Below, one piece after another: positions 26,650 through 35,600 of a stretch of DNA of 64,000 nt. The notes below the pieces were generated by a model. That model did not search any database and was not told where the DNA came from. It saw nothing but the letters and a program-made list of their open reading frames with translations. Every line of letters begins with the position of its first letter. Within the stretch, counting starts at the first letter, position 1. The stretch is from Beduinella massiliensis (lineage in GTDB: Bacteria; Bacillota; Clostridia; Christensenellales; Aristaeellaceae): positions 3,907,882 to 3,971,881 of the forward strand of contig NZ_LT963430.1 of NCBI RefSeq assembly GCF_900199405.1, read 5' to 3'. Both the position numbers and the translations under genes were made by a program.

Positions 26650-27615
26650 TTACAGCGCTTCCTGGAACGCTTCAAAGAATTCCGGGCAGCTCCAGCCGCC
26701 GCATCCATAAAGCACCTCGCCGGAAACGTTCATCTGAAGCGTCAGCCCGTTGTCCAAGGCGATCAGCAGGCTCTGCTTGGAGCTGGAGAAATCGTCGCTG
26801 TAGGAGGTCGCATTGTCCAGCAGCACGGCGACAAGGTCGTTCGCCTTGCCGCTGTCCTCGATCTTGCCCACGCCCGAGAGCGTCAGGCTCGAAACCTTGC
26901 CGCGCACGTCCAGCGTGCTCTCCAGAGAATCCCCGCCGACGCCATAGCCGGCATAGGATACGCGCTGGAACACGCGCATTTGACCGTCCACCTCGGCCGC
27001 TACCGCGGTCTTCTGCGAAACGCCGGAGATCGCGTACACCGCCGCGCCCTCGTCCGCCGCGTTGGACAACGCCGCAGACCAGTCGGACCCGGAGGCCATG
27101 GACGGTTCACTGGTGTTCAGGCCGACGGTACCGACCTGCTCGCCCAACCGCGATTCCTTCAGGCTCTTCGGCGTCGAGACCATGCGGTAGGCACGGCCGC
27201 TCACGCCTACGAGCGGGAAATTGCCGCCCTCGCCGCTGGCGAGGATGGACTTGTACTTCGGCGCGTCCGCGTTGCTGAGCTGAATGCTGCCCGCGGGCAG
27301 GTCCGCGTTGCCCACGAGATAGCTTTCCCCTACGCCATCGGGCAGGCTCGCGCCCATCTTGCCGGTGTTCACCTGAGCCGGCAGACCGGTGCGTATGCCG
27401 TTCGTCCCGCCGAGCAGGCGCGCCGCCCCCACCGCCAGCACCAGCGCGCAGGCCATAGCCGGTACGCCGATGCGGATAGCCGGCCGCATCCACCATGCAC
27501 GACGGGTGGTTTGTTCTTTTGCGGCGATGTAGACGCGCTCTTTCAGCGCGTTCCCGGCATGCAGGCCGCCTAGCATTTCGTTCGCTATATCCGGTAATTG
27601 TTCCAGCCTATTCAC
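26650..27615 (-). CDS. Membrane anti-sigma factor (predicted)
   Basis: Predicted to hold the ECF sigma factor inactive until an envelope signal arrives. The 321 residues start at a GTG overlapping the sigma stop as GTGA. A cytoplasmic domain of about 45 residues is followed by one membrane helix (near 48-69) and a long outer domain. The zinc-finger HxxxCxxC of many anti-sigma factors is absent. The outer domain ends in a tryptophan and cysteine motif (YGCGGWSCPEFFEAF) that could form a disulphide. Assignment rests on gene order and topology, not on a recognised domain. Confidence 0.72.
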   Translation of the reverse strand: MNRLEQLPDIANEMLGGLHAGNALKERVYIAAKEQTTRRAWWMRPAIRIGVPAMACALVLAVGAARLLGGTNGIRTGLPAQVNTGKMGASLPDGVGESYLVGNADLPAGSIQLSNADAPKYKSILASGEGGNFPLVGVSGRAYRMVSTPKSLKESRLGEQVGTVGLNTSEPSMASGSDWSAALSNAADEGAAVYAISGVSQKTAVAAEVDGQMRVFQRVSYAGYGVGGDSLESTLDVRGKVSSLTLSGVGKIEDSGKANDLVAVLLDNATSYSDDFSSSKQSLLIALDNGLTLQMNVSGEVLYGCGGWSCPEFFEAFQEAL

Positions 27616-28124
27616 CGGGGGTCGCCTCCTTTCAAAAGGGTTTCAAGTTTCTTTCTTGCGCGGCTCAGCCGGCTGGAAATCGTCCCCTCCGGCAAATCGA
27701 GCATCGCGGAAATCTCCGCAATGCCAAAGCCCTGATAGTAGTGCAGCAGAATGACCTCTCTGAACGCCGGTGAAAGCTTATGTATAGCCTCCATCAGCTC
27801 CGATTTCTGCTCGCTTTCCGCGATGGAATCCGGCCCGGGAATACACTCCATTGGCGAGCCGAGTACGACCCTTTTTACCCACGCGGCGCGCCACAGATCA
27901 CGGCATCGATTGAGCGCGACCTTGAGCAGCCAGGCTTTTTCGTGGCCCTCCTGGATGTCCGGCCCTTTCGTAAGCAAGCGCACGAATACGTCCTGACAGA
28001 CGTCCTCCGCGCGCTGGCGGTCCCCCAGGTAAAAATAACAAACCCGGAGCACGTCATCTGCGTACAGCGAGTAAAGGCGTTCCAGCTGCTCGACGCGGTC
28101 AAACGTCTGCGCGCTCTCGCTCAA
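27612..28124 (-). CDS. ECF-type RNA polymerase sigma factor
   Basis: Directs RNA polymerase to a small regulon. The start chosen is a TTG at 28124, 9 bases after AAAGGAG; a TTG three codons upstream sits directly on the ribosome site. The 170 residues show region 2 (YADDVLRVCYFYLGDRQRAE and DVCQDVFVRLL) and region 4 (LSPAFREVILLHYYQGFGI, then DLPEGTISSRLSRARKKL). No extra C-terminal domain is present. It overlaps the anti-sigma gene by 4 bases. Likely regulon members by position are its own operon and the PdaC-like deacetylase. Confidence 0.93.
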   Translation of the reverse strand: MSESAQTFDRVEQLERLYSLYADDVLRVCYFYLGDRQRAEDVCQDVFVRLLTKGPDIQEGHEKAWLLKVALNRCRDLWRAAWVKRVVLGSPMECIPGPDSIAESEQKSELMEAIHKLSPAFREVILLHYYQGFGIAEISAMLDLPEGTISSRLSRARKKLETLLKGGDPR

Positions 28125-28302
28125 GAGCCCCAACTCCTTTGCTCATTCATAAGACGGAAAATGCCCCCGGTTTCATCCAATCCTTTCATGAAAAAGGTAT
28201 TACAAATGTATGAAAAAACGGGCAGTGCCCGCACCTTCTCGAAGCAGCCGCTTCCGCACTGGGCGGCATCGCGCGCGGCCGAGCCTGCAATCCTGAAAGA
28301 TG

Positions 28303-28330
28303 AAAAAAACGGCGGTTTCACTCGCCGTTT
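28303..28330 (-). terminator. Terminator of the alpha/beta hydrolase gene
   Basis: AAACGGCG (28307-28314) pairs with CGCCGTTT (28323-28330). On the minus strand the stem runs into seven T, about 40 bp after the hydrolase stop. Confidence 0.85.
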
Positions 28331-28369
28331 ATTATACCTTATTTTCGTATCCGCCGCAAGGGCAGCCCG

Positions 28370-29344
28370 TCATTCCACGTAGCGGGAAATAAAGGAGAAA
28401 ACCTTTTCCCAATACGCATCGCCCGAAACGCTGCGTGCGCCGCCGTGCCCCGCGCCCTCCACGATGAACAGCTCCTTTTCCGCATTGCAGGCCTCGTACA
28501 GCGGGTAGACCATGCTCACCGGCACGAAGTCGTCGCGGTCGCCGTGGATGAAGAGCATGGGCGTCTTCGAGGCCGCCACCTGGCGGAGCGCGGACGCTTC
28601 CTTAAAGTCGTATCCCGCGCGCATGCGCGCGACGAGGTTCGCAGCGTCCAGCGCCGGGAAGGTCGGAAGCGAAAAACGCACCTTGAGCTCGGAGGCAAAA
28701 ATGTCCCACACCGAGGTGTAGCCGCAGTCCTCCACGATCGCGCGCACGTTCCCCGGCAGCTGCTCGCCCGAGGTCATCATGACCGTCGCCGCACCCATCG
28801 AAACGCCGTGCAGCACGATCTGCGCCTGCGGATCGCGCGCGAGGATCAGGTCGATCCAGCGCAGCACGTCCCGCCTGTCCGGCCAGCCCATGCCGATGAA
28901 GTCGCCCTCGCTCTCGCCGTGCGCGCGCATGCTGGGAAGAAGCGGCTGGTAGCCCGCGGCGGCGTAGCGCTGCGCGTAGGGCAGCATGCCCTCCCAACCG
29001 CCCCTGTAGCCGTGCGTAAGGATCGCGTAGCGGTGCCCCTCCTGCGGGTACAGCGTGCCCACGAGCGTGAGGCCGTCCTCGCTCGTCACCTGCACGCGCT
29101 CCGACGGTGCCTGCGCGAGCCACGCATCTGTAAGCGCCTCCTGCGAAGCGTCGTTCCGCGCGATCGTCTCCTCTACGCTGCCCGGTGCGGGCGCGACCTC
29201 CAGCGCCGCCTCTCTGTTGCCGCCGTCGCCTGCCGGGGAGAGCGCGTAATTCACAAAGTAATTACCCACGAAGAAAAGCGCGGCGATCAGCGCCGCCGCC
29301 AGCGCCGCCGCGCCCGTCAAAATGCGCCTGCTCTTTCGCTTCAT
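28370..29344 (-). CDS. Membrane-anchored alpha/beta hydrolase
   Basis: Probable esterase or peptidase-like hydrolase facing outward. The start is the ATG at 29344 after GGAGG; the open frame runs further upstream only as antisense to the next gene. The 324 residues begin with a basic stretch and one membrane helix (about 8-30), then a serine hydrolase domain with nucleophile in GVSMGAA, acid in HGDRDDFVP and histidine in EGAGHGGA. HGYRGG supplies the oxyanion loop. It stands alone with its own promoter and terminator, divergent from an ABC importer. Substrate unknown. Confidence 0.9.
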   Translation of the reverse strand: MKRKSRRILTGAAALAAALIAALFFVGNYFVNYALSPAGDGGNREAALEVAPAPGSVEETIARNDASQEALTDAWLAQAPSERVQVTSEDGLTLVGTLYPQEGHRYAILTHGYRGGWEGMLPYAQRYAAAGYQPLLPSMRAHGESEGDFIGMGWPDRRDVLRWIDLILARDPQAQIVLHGVSMGAATVMMTSGEQLPGNVRAIVEDCGYTSVWDIFASELKVRFSLPTFPALDAANLVARMRAGYDFKEASALRQVAASKTPMLFIHGDRDDFVPVSMVYPLYEACNAEKELFIVEGAGHGGARSVSGDAYWEKVFSFISRYVE

Positions 29345-29381
29345 ATCGTTGCCTCCACTATTTTGAATTTCAAACCGAATC

Positions 29382-29410
29382 ATTATATTCTCTTCCCCGC
29401 GCGTTGTCAA
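29382..29410 (-). promoter_or_regulatory. Promoter of the alpha/beta hydrolase gene
   Basis: On the minus strand TTGACA (29410-29405) and TATAAT (29387-29382) with a 17-bp spacer, a full sigma-A consensus. Expression should be high and constitutive unless repressed. Confidence 0.8.
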
Positions 29411-29470
29411 TGCATACAATCCCGCGCGCCTTGGAAAACTGTCTTCGACAAAAGCGAGGAGGATACGAAG

Positions 29471-30766
29471 ATGAAGACGGTCAAACGGGCGGCATGCGCC
29501 CTTTTTGCGCTCGCGCTTTGCTGGGTGGTTACCGGCTGCGCCTCCAACAACGCGGGGAATGCAGGGCAGACGAAGCTGACGTTCCAGATCTGGGACAACA
29601 CGCAGAAGTCCGCGATGGAGGCCATGGCCGCTGCCTACACGCAGAAGAACCCCAACGTGCAGATCGACGTGCAGGTCACCAGCTGGGCGGAATACTGGAC
29701 GAAGCTCGAGGCCGCCGCGACCGGTGGTTCGCTCCCGGACATCTTCTGGATGCACACGGACGAGATCCTCAAGTACGCGGACGGCGGCATCCTCGCGGAC
29801 CTGACCGACCTGTACGTGGATGAGGAGACGGGCTTTTACGAAAAGCACTTTCCGGAGGGCCTGCTGCAAAACGCGCGCGGCTCGGACGGCAAGATCTATG
29901 GCGTGCCCAAGGACAAGGACACGATCTGCCTGATTTACAGCCGCGAGCTCTTCGACGCGGCGGGCGTCTCCTATCCGGACGAGGGCTGGACCTGGAACGA
30001 CCTCGTCAGCGCCTCGCAGGCGATTCACGACGCGACGGGCAAGTACGGCTACCTCGCCAACAACGACGAGCACTTAGGCTACTGGTCCTACGTCTATCAG
30101 GCGGGCGGCTACATCCTTTCCCCCGACAAGAAGACGGCGGGCTATACGCAGCCCGCCACCAAGAAAGCCATCGCCTTCTACGTGGGCCTCCAGGACACCG
30201 ACTGGTGCCCGGACCAGACCTACTTTGCCGAGACGGAGCCGTCGACCTCCTTCTTCTCGGGCGAAGCGGCGATGTACTTCGAAGGAAGCTGGGGGCTCCG
30301 CTCGAAGATGGAGGACTATCCCTCCATGCACGGCAAGTGGGACGTGGCGGTGCTGCCCGCGTGCCCGGACCCGATGTCCGGCGACGGACGGGCGACGATT
30401 TCCAACGGCCTGACCTACGCCACAGGCGCCAAGGGCAAAAACCTCGCGGCAGCCAAGGATTTTCTCAAGTTCCTTGGCACGGAGGAAGCCCAGCGCATTC
30501 AGGGCGAAAAGGGCGCGGCGATCCCTGCCTACAACGGCCTTGAGAGCACGTGGCTCGGCGTGTTCGACCAGTTTGACTACAAGCTCAACGCGGCGGCGTG
30601 CCTTTCGATGTTCGATTACAGCGTGCAGAGCCCGAACAACGCCTCGCGCCCGGCCTGGAAGACGCGCGTGAGCGATGAAATGCTGCGCGTCTACGCAGGC
30701 GAGACGACGCTGGACGCCGCGCTGGAGTCGATGCAGCGCACCGTGGACGAACTGAGCAACCGTTAG
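29471..30766 (+). CDS. Sugar-binding lipoprotein of an ABC importer
   Basis: Captures a sugar outside the membrane for the two permeases that follow. The ATG at 29471 follows GAGGAGG. The 431 residues start with a lipoprotein signal (lipobox VVTGC, Cys 23), then a family 1 solute-binding fold (LTFQIWDN, LPDIFWMHTDE, DTICLIYSREL, GWTWNDLVSA). It is 10 bp from the first permease. There is no kinase, regulator or glycosidase in this operon, so neither the signal nor the substrate is indicated. Confidence 0.95.
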   Translation: MKTVKRAACALFALALCWVVTGCASNNAGNAGQTKLTFQIWDNTQKSAMEAMAAAYTQKNPNVQIDVQVTSWAEYWTKLEAAATGGSLPDIFWMHTDEILKYADGGILADLTDLYVDEETGFYEKHFPEGLLQNARGSDGKIYGVPKDKDTICLIYSRELFDAAGVSYPDEGWTWNDLVSASQAIHDATGKYGYLANNDEHLGYWSYVYQAGGYILSPDKKTAGYTQPATKKAIAFYVGLQDTDWCPDQTYFAETEPSTSFFSGEAAMYFEGSWGLRSKMEDYPSMHGKWDVAVLPACPDPMSGDGRATISNGLTYATGAKGKNLAAAKDFLKFLGTEEAQRIQGEKGAAIPAYNGLESTWLGVFDQFDYKLNAAACLSMFDYSVQSPNNASRPAWKTRVSDEMLRVYAGETTLDAALESMQRTVDELSNR

Positions 30767-30776
30767 GAGGAGTACG

Positions 30777-31685
30777 ATGCGCGCAAAACGGCAAAGCCCC
30801 GTTCGGGGCGCGGGGGCAACCCGAACGCGCGATGCGGGCTGGGGCTACCTGCTGACCGCGCCCACGGTGCTCGGGCTCCTCATTCTCAACGTCTATCCCT
30901 TCATCGAGACGCTGATCCTCAGCTTTTCGCGCACACAGGCCTTCGGAAGCTATGCGTTCAGCGGGCTTGAAAACTACACCCGCATGTTCGGCAGCTCGGA
31001 GTTCTGGCGCGCGACGTGGAACACCCTCTACTTCTGCCTGCTGACGGTGCCCGTCGGCGTGTTTCTCTCGCTGCTGGTGGCGGTGCTGCTCAATCAGGGC
31101 GTGCGCGGGCGCGCCGCCTTTCGGGCGATTTACTTTCTGCCGATGGTGGTGCCGCCGGCGGCGGTCGCTCTGGTGTGGAAATGGATGCTCAACGCGCGCT
31201 ACGGCGTCGTCAACGGTCTGCTGGGGCTGTCGGTGCGCTGGATCACGGACCCGGCGCTCGTGCTGATTTCCTGCGCGATCGTCGCCATCTGGAGTGCCGT
31301 CGGCTACGACGCGGTGCTGCTGCTTTCGGGCATCCAGTCGATCTCCCCGACGTATTACGAGGCCGCGGAGCTGGACGGCGCGACGCCGCTGCAGCGCTTC
31401 TTCCGCATCACGCTCCCGCTCATCTCGCCCACGCTGTTCTTCGTCGTCATCCTGCGCGTGATGTCCTCGCTCAAGGTGTACGACCTGATCTACATGATCG
31501 TGGAGCAGTCCAACCCCGCCCTGCCCTATGCGCAGTCGCTCATGTACCTGTTCTACCGCGAGTCGTTCATCGCGGGCGACAAGGGCTTCGGTTCGGCGGT
31601 CGTGGTATGGACGGTGCTGCTCATCGGCGTTACGACGCTCTTTCAGTTCACCAGCCAGCAGCGCTGGGTGCACTACGAGTCGTAA
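30777..31685 (+). CDS. Carbohydrate ABC transporter permease, MalF type
   Basis: First membrane subunit of the importer. The 302 residues have six hydrophobic segments, the first near residues 22-43, after an N-terminal tail rich in arginine and glycine. The EAA loop is YYEAAELDGATPLQRFF, a close match to consensus. The ribosome site AGGAGG lies between it and the binding protein gene. A GC-rich 107-bp gap separates it from its partner permease. Confidence 0.95.
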   Translation: MRAKRQSPVRGAGATRTRDAGWGYLLTAPTVLGLLILNVYPFIETLILSFSRTQAFGSYAFSGLENYTRMFGSSEFWRATWNTLYFCLLTVPVGVFLSLLVAVLLNQGVRGRAAFRAIYFLPMVVPPAAVALVWKWMLNARYGVVNGLLGLSVRWITDPALVLISCAIVAIWSAVGYDAVLLLSGIQSISPTYYEAAELDGATPLQRFFRITLPLISPTLFFVVILRVMSSLKVYDLIYMIVEQSNPALPYAQSLMYLFYRESFIAGDKGFGSAVVVWTVLLIGVTTLFQFTSQQRWVHYES

Positions 31686-31792
31686 GGGGGATGCCTGTCC
31701 GCCGCCGCACGTGAGCGAAAGCCGGGAATCTTCGGGGGCGGCACACCTAAACCGGGGTTTCGGGGGCAGCGCCCCTGAGGAAGGGAGGTCTT
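31686..31792. repeat. GC-rich intergenic element between two permease genes
   Basis: Inside an otherwise tight operon, this gap holds GGGGGCAGCGCCCCT and neighbouring G- and C-rich runs able to fold into hairpins. It resembles the short interspersed GC-rich repeats of GC-rich clostridia. There is no T run, so it is not a typical terminator. It may set the ratio of the two permeases. Confidence 0.35.
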
Positions 31793-32626
31793 ATGTCTTC
31801 GTTTGCCCAGACGCGGCGGCGCGGCCGCCTGCTCGTCTACCTTTTTCTGCTGCTCGGCGCGGCGGTGATGATCGTTCCCTTTGTCTGGATGGTGCTGACC
31901 AGCCTGAAGACCGTGGAGGAGAGCATGCGCATTCCGCCGACGCTCCTGCCGGACGCACTGATCCTGCAAAACTACAGCCGCGCGCTTTCGCTGCTGCCCT
32001 TCACGAACCTTTACCTGAACACGGCGCTGATGATCTTCTGGCGCATCGTCTGCGCGGTCGTGTTCAGCTCCATGGCGGGGTACGCCTTCGCGAAGATTCC
32101 GTTTCGCTTCCGTGGGCTTTTCTTCGCCGTCGTCGTCACGCAGCTGATGCTCCCCACGCAGATCTTCATCATCCCGCAGTATCAGATGCTCGCGAACCTG
32201 CGGCTTACGAACACCATCTTCGCGCTGGTCTTCCCCGGCCTCGTGAGCGCCTTCGGAACCTTCTTTCTCCGTCAGGCGTTCATGGGCGTGCCCGACGAGA
32301 TCATCGAAGCGGCGAAGATCGACGGGTGCAGCCAGGGCCGTATCTTCCTGCAGATCGCGCTGCCCCTCGTGAGCTCTGCGCTCGCGGCGCTCGCCGTCTT
32401 TACGGCCGTGTTCGCTTACGGCGACCTGATGTGGCCGCTGATCTGCAACAGCGACCTCAACCGCATGACGCTCTCCTCGGGCCTCTCCACGCTGCGCGGG
32501 CAGTTCACCACCAATTTCCCCGTGCTCATGGCGGGCTCGGTGCTCGCCATGGCCCCCATGGTCGTGCTCTACCTCATCTTTCAGCGCCAGTTCATCGAGG
32601 GCATCGCGATGACGGGCGGAAAATAG
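31793..32626 (+). CDS. Carbohydrate ABC transporter permease, MalG type
   Basis: Second membrane subunit of the importer. The 277 residues start after GGGAGG and have six hydrophobic segments (first near residues 13-35). The EAA loop is EIIEAAKIDGCSQGRIFL and the C-terminus IEGIAMTGGK is the usual ending of the family. The ATPase is not encoded nearby. Confidence 0.95.
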   Translation: MSSFAQTRRRGRLLVYLFLLLGAAVMIVPFVWMVLTSLKTVEESMRIPPTLLPDALILQNYSRALSLLPFTNLYLNTALMIFWRIVCAVVFSSMAGYAFAKIPFRFRGLFFAVVVTQLMLPTQIFIIPQYQMLANLRLTNTIFALVFPGLVSAFGTFFLRQAFMGVPDEIIEAAKIDGCSQGRIFLQIALPLVSSALAALAVFTAVFAYGDLMWPLICNSDLNRMTLSSGLSTLRGQFTTNFPVLMAGSVLAMAPMVVLYLIFQRQFIEGIAMTGGK

Positions 32627-32641
32627 AGATAAACGCAAAGA

Positions 32642-32672
32642 GGAGCCGCCCAGCTTCACGCCGGGCGGCTCC
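32642..32672. terminator. Hairpin between convergent genes
   Basis: GGAGCCGCCC (32642-32651) pairs perfectly with GGGCGGCTCC (32663-32672). T runs are short on both sides, so it is a weaker terminator candidate, but it sits exactly between two convergent stops. Confidence 0.55.
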
Positions 32673-32682
32673 CTCATGTGTT

Positions 32683-35600
32683 TTAGTAATTCGTTCCGTA
32701 CAGGGCGTTCTGCGTCTTGCGTCCCGCGATGCCGTCGACCACCAGCCCCTTTGCGCGCTGGAAGGCCTTGACCGCGTCGTAGGTCTGGTCGCCGTAGATG
32801 CCGTCGACCTTGCCCTTGAGGTAACCCTTATCCTTCAGCGCCTGCTGCAGGCGGGTCACCGCCGTACCGCGGCTGCCGTACTGCATGTAGACATAGCCCA
32901 CGCTGGAGCCGCCGCTCGAGCCGTTGGCGATCGCGCCGGAACCGAACAGCACCGTCTGCGTGTTCACGTCCGCCGCGCCCGTCGCGGAGATGCCGTTGCG
33001 GGACTGGAAGCGACGGACAGCCGTCTGCGTCGCGCTGCCGTAGATGCCGTCGAGCGAGCCGTAGTAGTAGCCCAGGGCCGCCAGGCGGCTCTGCAAACGC
33101 GTTACCGCGCTGCCGCGGCTGCCGCGGCTCAGGTACACGTAGTTGGAGGTGTAGTCGTTCAGCGGAATGGCCGCCGAGCTGTAGAGCACCTGCTGCGTGT
33201 AGCTGTTGGCGGTGCCGGTCTGCGTCAGGTTGTTCACGCGCTGGAACGCGCGCACCGCGCTTTGCGTGCCGACGCCGTAGATGCCGTCGACCTTAATGGT
33301 GTAGTAACCGAGGTCCTTCAGGCGCTGCTGCAGGCGGTTCACCGCGCTGCCGCGATCCCCGCGCACGAGCACCGGGTAACGATCGGGGGTGGTGGAGCCG
33401 TTCGGACGCGCCGCGACGCTGTAAAGCACCGTCTGCGTGTTCTTGCCCGCGATGCCGTCTACGTCCAGGCCGTTGGTGCGCTGGAACTGGCGGACGGCCT
33501 CCTCTGTGGCATAATCAAACTTTGCCGTGAGGTTCACGGAGTAACCCAGGTCCTTCAAACGCTCCTGCAGGTTGAGCACCACCTGTCCGCGGCTGCCCTT
33601 GTAGCGGCTCAGCGTCAGGTAGGTCGGCTTCTGGGCCGTCTTTTCGACCACCATATCCTTATAAACCGTTTCGTTGTTGCCATAGGTCACGGTCACGCGC
33701 ACGACCGCGTTCACGCCCTGCGTGCGCGTCAGCGGAATGCGGAAGACGCCGTCCGAACCGGAGTTCTGGCTGTAGGTGTACTGGGTGCTTCCGTAGGAGG
33801 TCGATACCGTAACCTTCAGGTTCGGCGTGGTCTTGCCGACGACGATCAGGGTATCCGTGTAGATCTTGTCGACCGCCAGGTTGGGCTTTTCCACGCTGGG
33901 CGCGGGCACGGCGATGTCGCCCGGATAGGCGGCCTGCTTGCCGACGCCCTCGTTCACGTACTGCACCACGAGGGTCTTGTACGTGCCGGAAACCAGTCCG
34001 TCAAACTCGATGGTGTAGCTGCCGTTCGCGTCGACCGCGATGCCGCGCGTGACGGTCTTGTTGTCCGGCGTCACCATAGAGGCAACCACGCGCTCGCCCG
34101 CCTTCGCGGTACCGATGATGGTGACCTTGCCGACCTCCGGCGTGACCTTCGTGATGGTGACGTCCGTGGCCGATACGGGTTCCGTGACCGTGATTTGATC
34201 CTTCCAGGTCGCGGATTTTCCGTTGTTCTCATCCGTGTACTTGACGGTGATGTCCTTGTAATTCCCCTTGGGCACGTTGCTTGCCGTCAGCGAGAACTTG
34301 CCGTCCGCGCCGACCGTGCCCTTCGCGGGCACGCCGCCGATCGTCGTCTCGATCGCCGCGTTCGGCTTGCCTTCGCCCGTCAGGACGGCCTGCGCAACGC
34401 CGCCTACGGCAGAGGTGATCTTGAGGTCGACCTTTTCCGGGGGTTTGGAGATAGAAACTGTGGTCTCCGCAGTGATCGACGGATTATCCTTGTACGCGAC
34501 GACCACCAGCATGTCGTCGCCCTCGCCGGGAATGGCTTCCGTCAGCGTGTACTTGCCGTCCGTGGCGTTGATCTGGCCTTCATAAGAGGAGGAACCGACC
34601 TTTACCGTGATGGCCGCGCCCTTTTTGCCTTCGCCGCTGATCGTGGTCTTGCCGGTCAAAGGATCGTATTTGGCGCTTACCGTTAAATCAATGGATTTTC
34701 CTTTGATTTCAATTGTCGTGCTCGGGATAGATGCATCTTTATAGTTAAATATATCGTAATTTTGAACCTCGGCATGGGCGGTTGCCTCAACGCTTCCCGA
34801 CACGTCCGGCACGGGGATGCTTACGGTGAATGTGCCGTCTGCTTCGGCTGTCCCGGTGAATCCGGAATATTCCTGACCTGCGATCGTAGCTTTGATCGAC
34901 GCGACTACTCCTTCTTTCGCACTACCCGAAATCACCACGCAGGCTTCTCCGCCCACGATGTTCGTGATGGTAAGCTCTGAATCAGGAAGTGTCGACTGTG
35001 GCGCATCGATCGTCAGGCTAATATCCTTTGTACTCGTTTGGTCTTTATATCTGGCGCTGACTGTATATGTTCCCGCCGTCAGACCGCTAATCGTGTAACT
35101 AAATTTTCCTTCGGCGTCGGACTTCGTACTCTCTTTCAAATCGTTATCAACCAGTATCTCAATATCAGAGTTCGGCGTCGCCGTTCCGGTAATAGTGGCG
35201 CTAGAATCCGTCTTCTCTGAAATCTGAAGGTTGTCCGGTGTCGCATCGCCTCCGGTAGCATTAAAAGGAACGATCGGCAAGTTGTCGTTGCTCGGCGTAT
35301 GCAGCGTGCCGTCCCCATTCGACGTTCCGTTGTTCTCCGGATGCGTCTCCTGGCTCTGCTTCCCGACGCTCACCACGCCGTCCGCGAAGGCCTTCTGATC
35401 CGGCGCGGCCTCGTAATACGCGCAGATGCGGTAGTCGTTCGGGTTCATGGTGTCAAATTTAGTACTGAACGAGCCGTCCTGGCCGACGATTTTCGTGTGT
35501 TTGACGTCTGTGGCCTCGTCGCCCTTATAGACCTGAATGATCACCTTCTGGCCCGCTTCGCCCAAGCCGCTCACGGCGATGTCCTTCGTGCCGGAAAGCG

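Noticed and set aside
28140..28175. TGAAAC followed by CGTC upstream of the ECF sigma gene, resembling an ECF autoregulated promoter
   Set aside because: The spacing is only about 13 bp, too short for the known 16-17 bp, and the -10 part would fall near the ribosome site.
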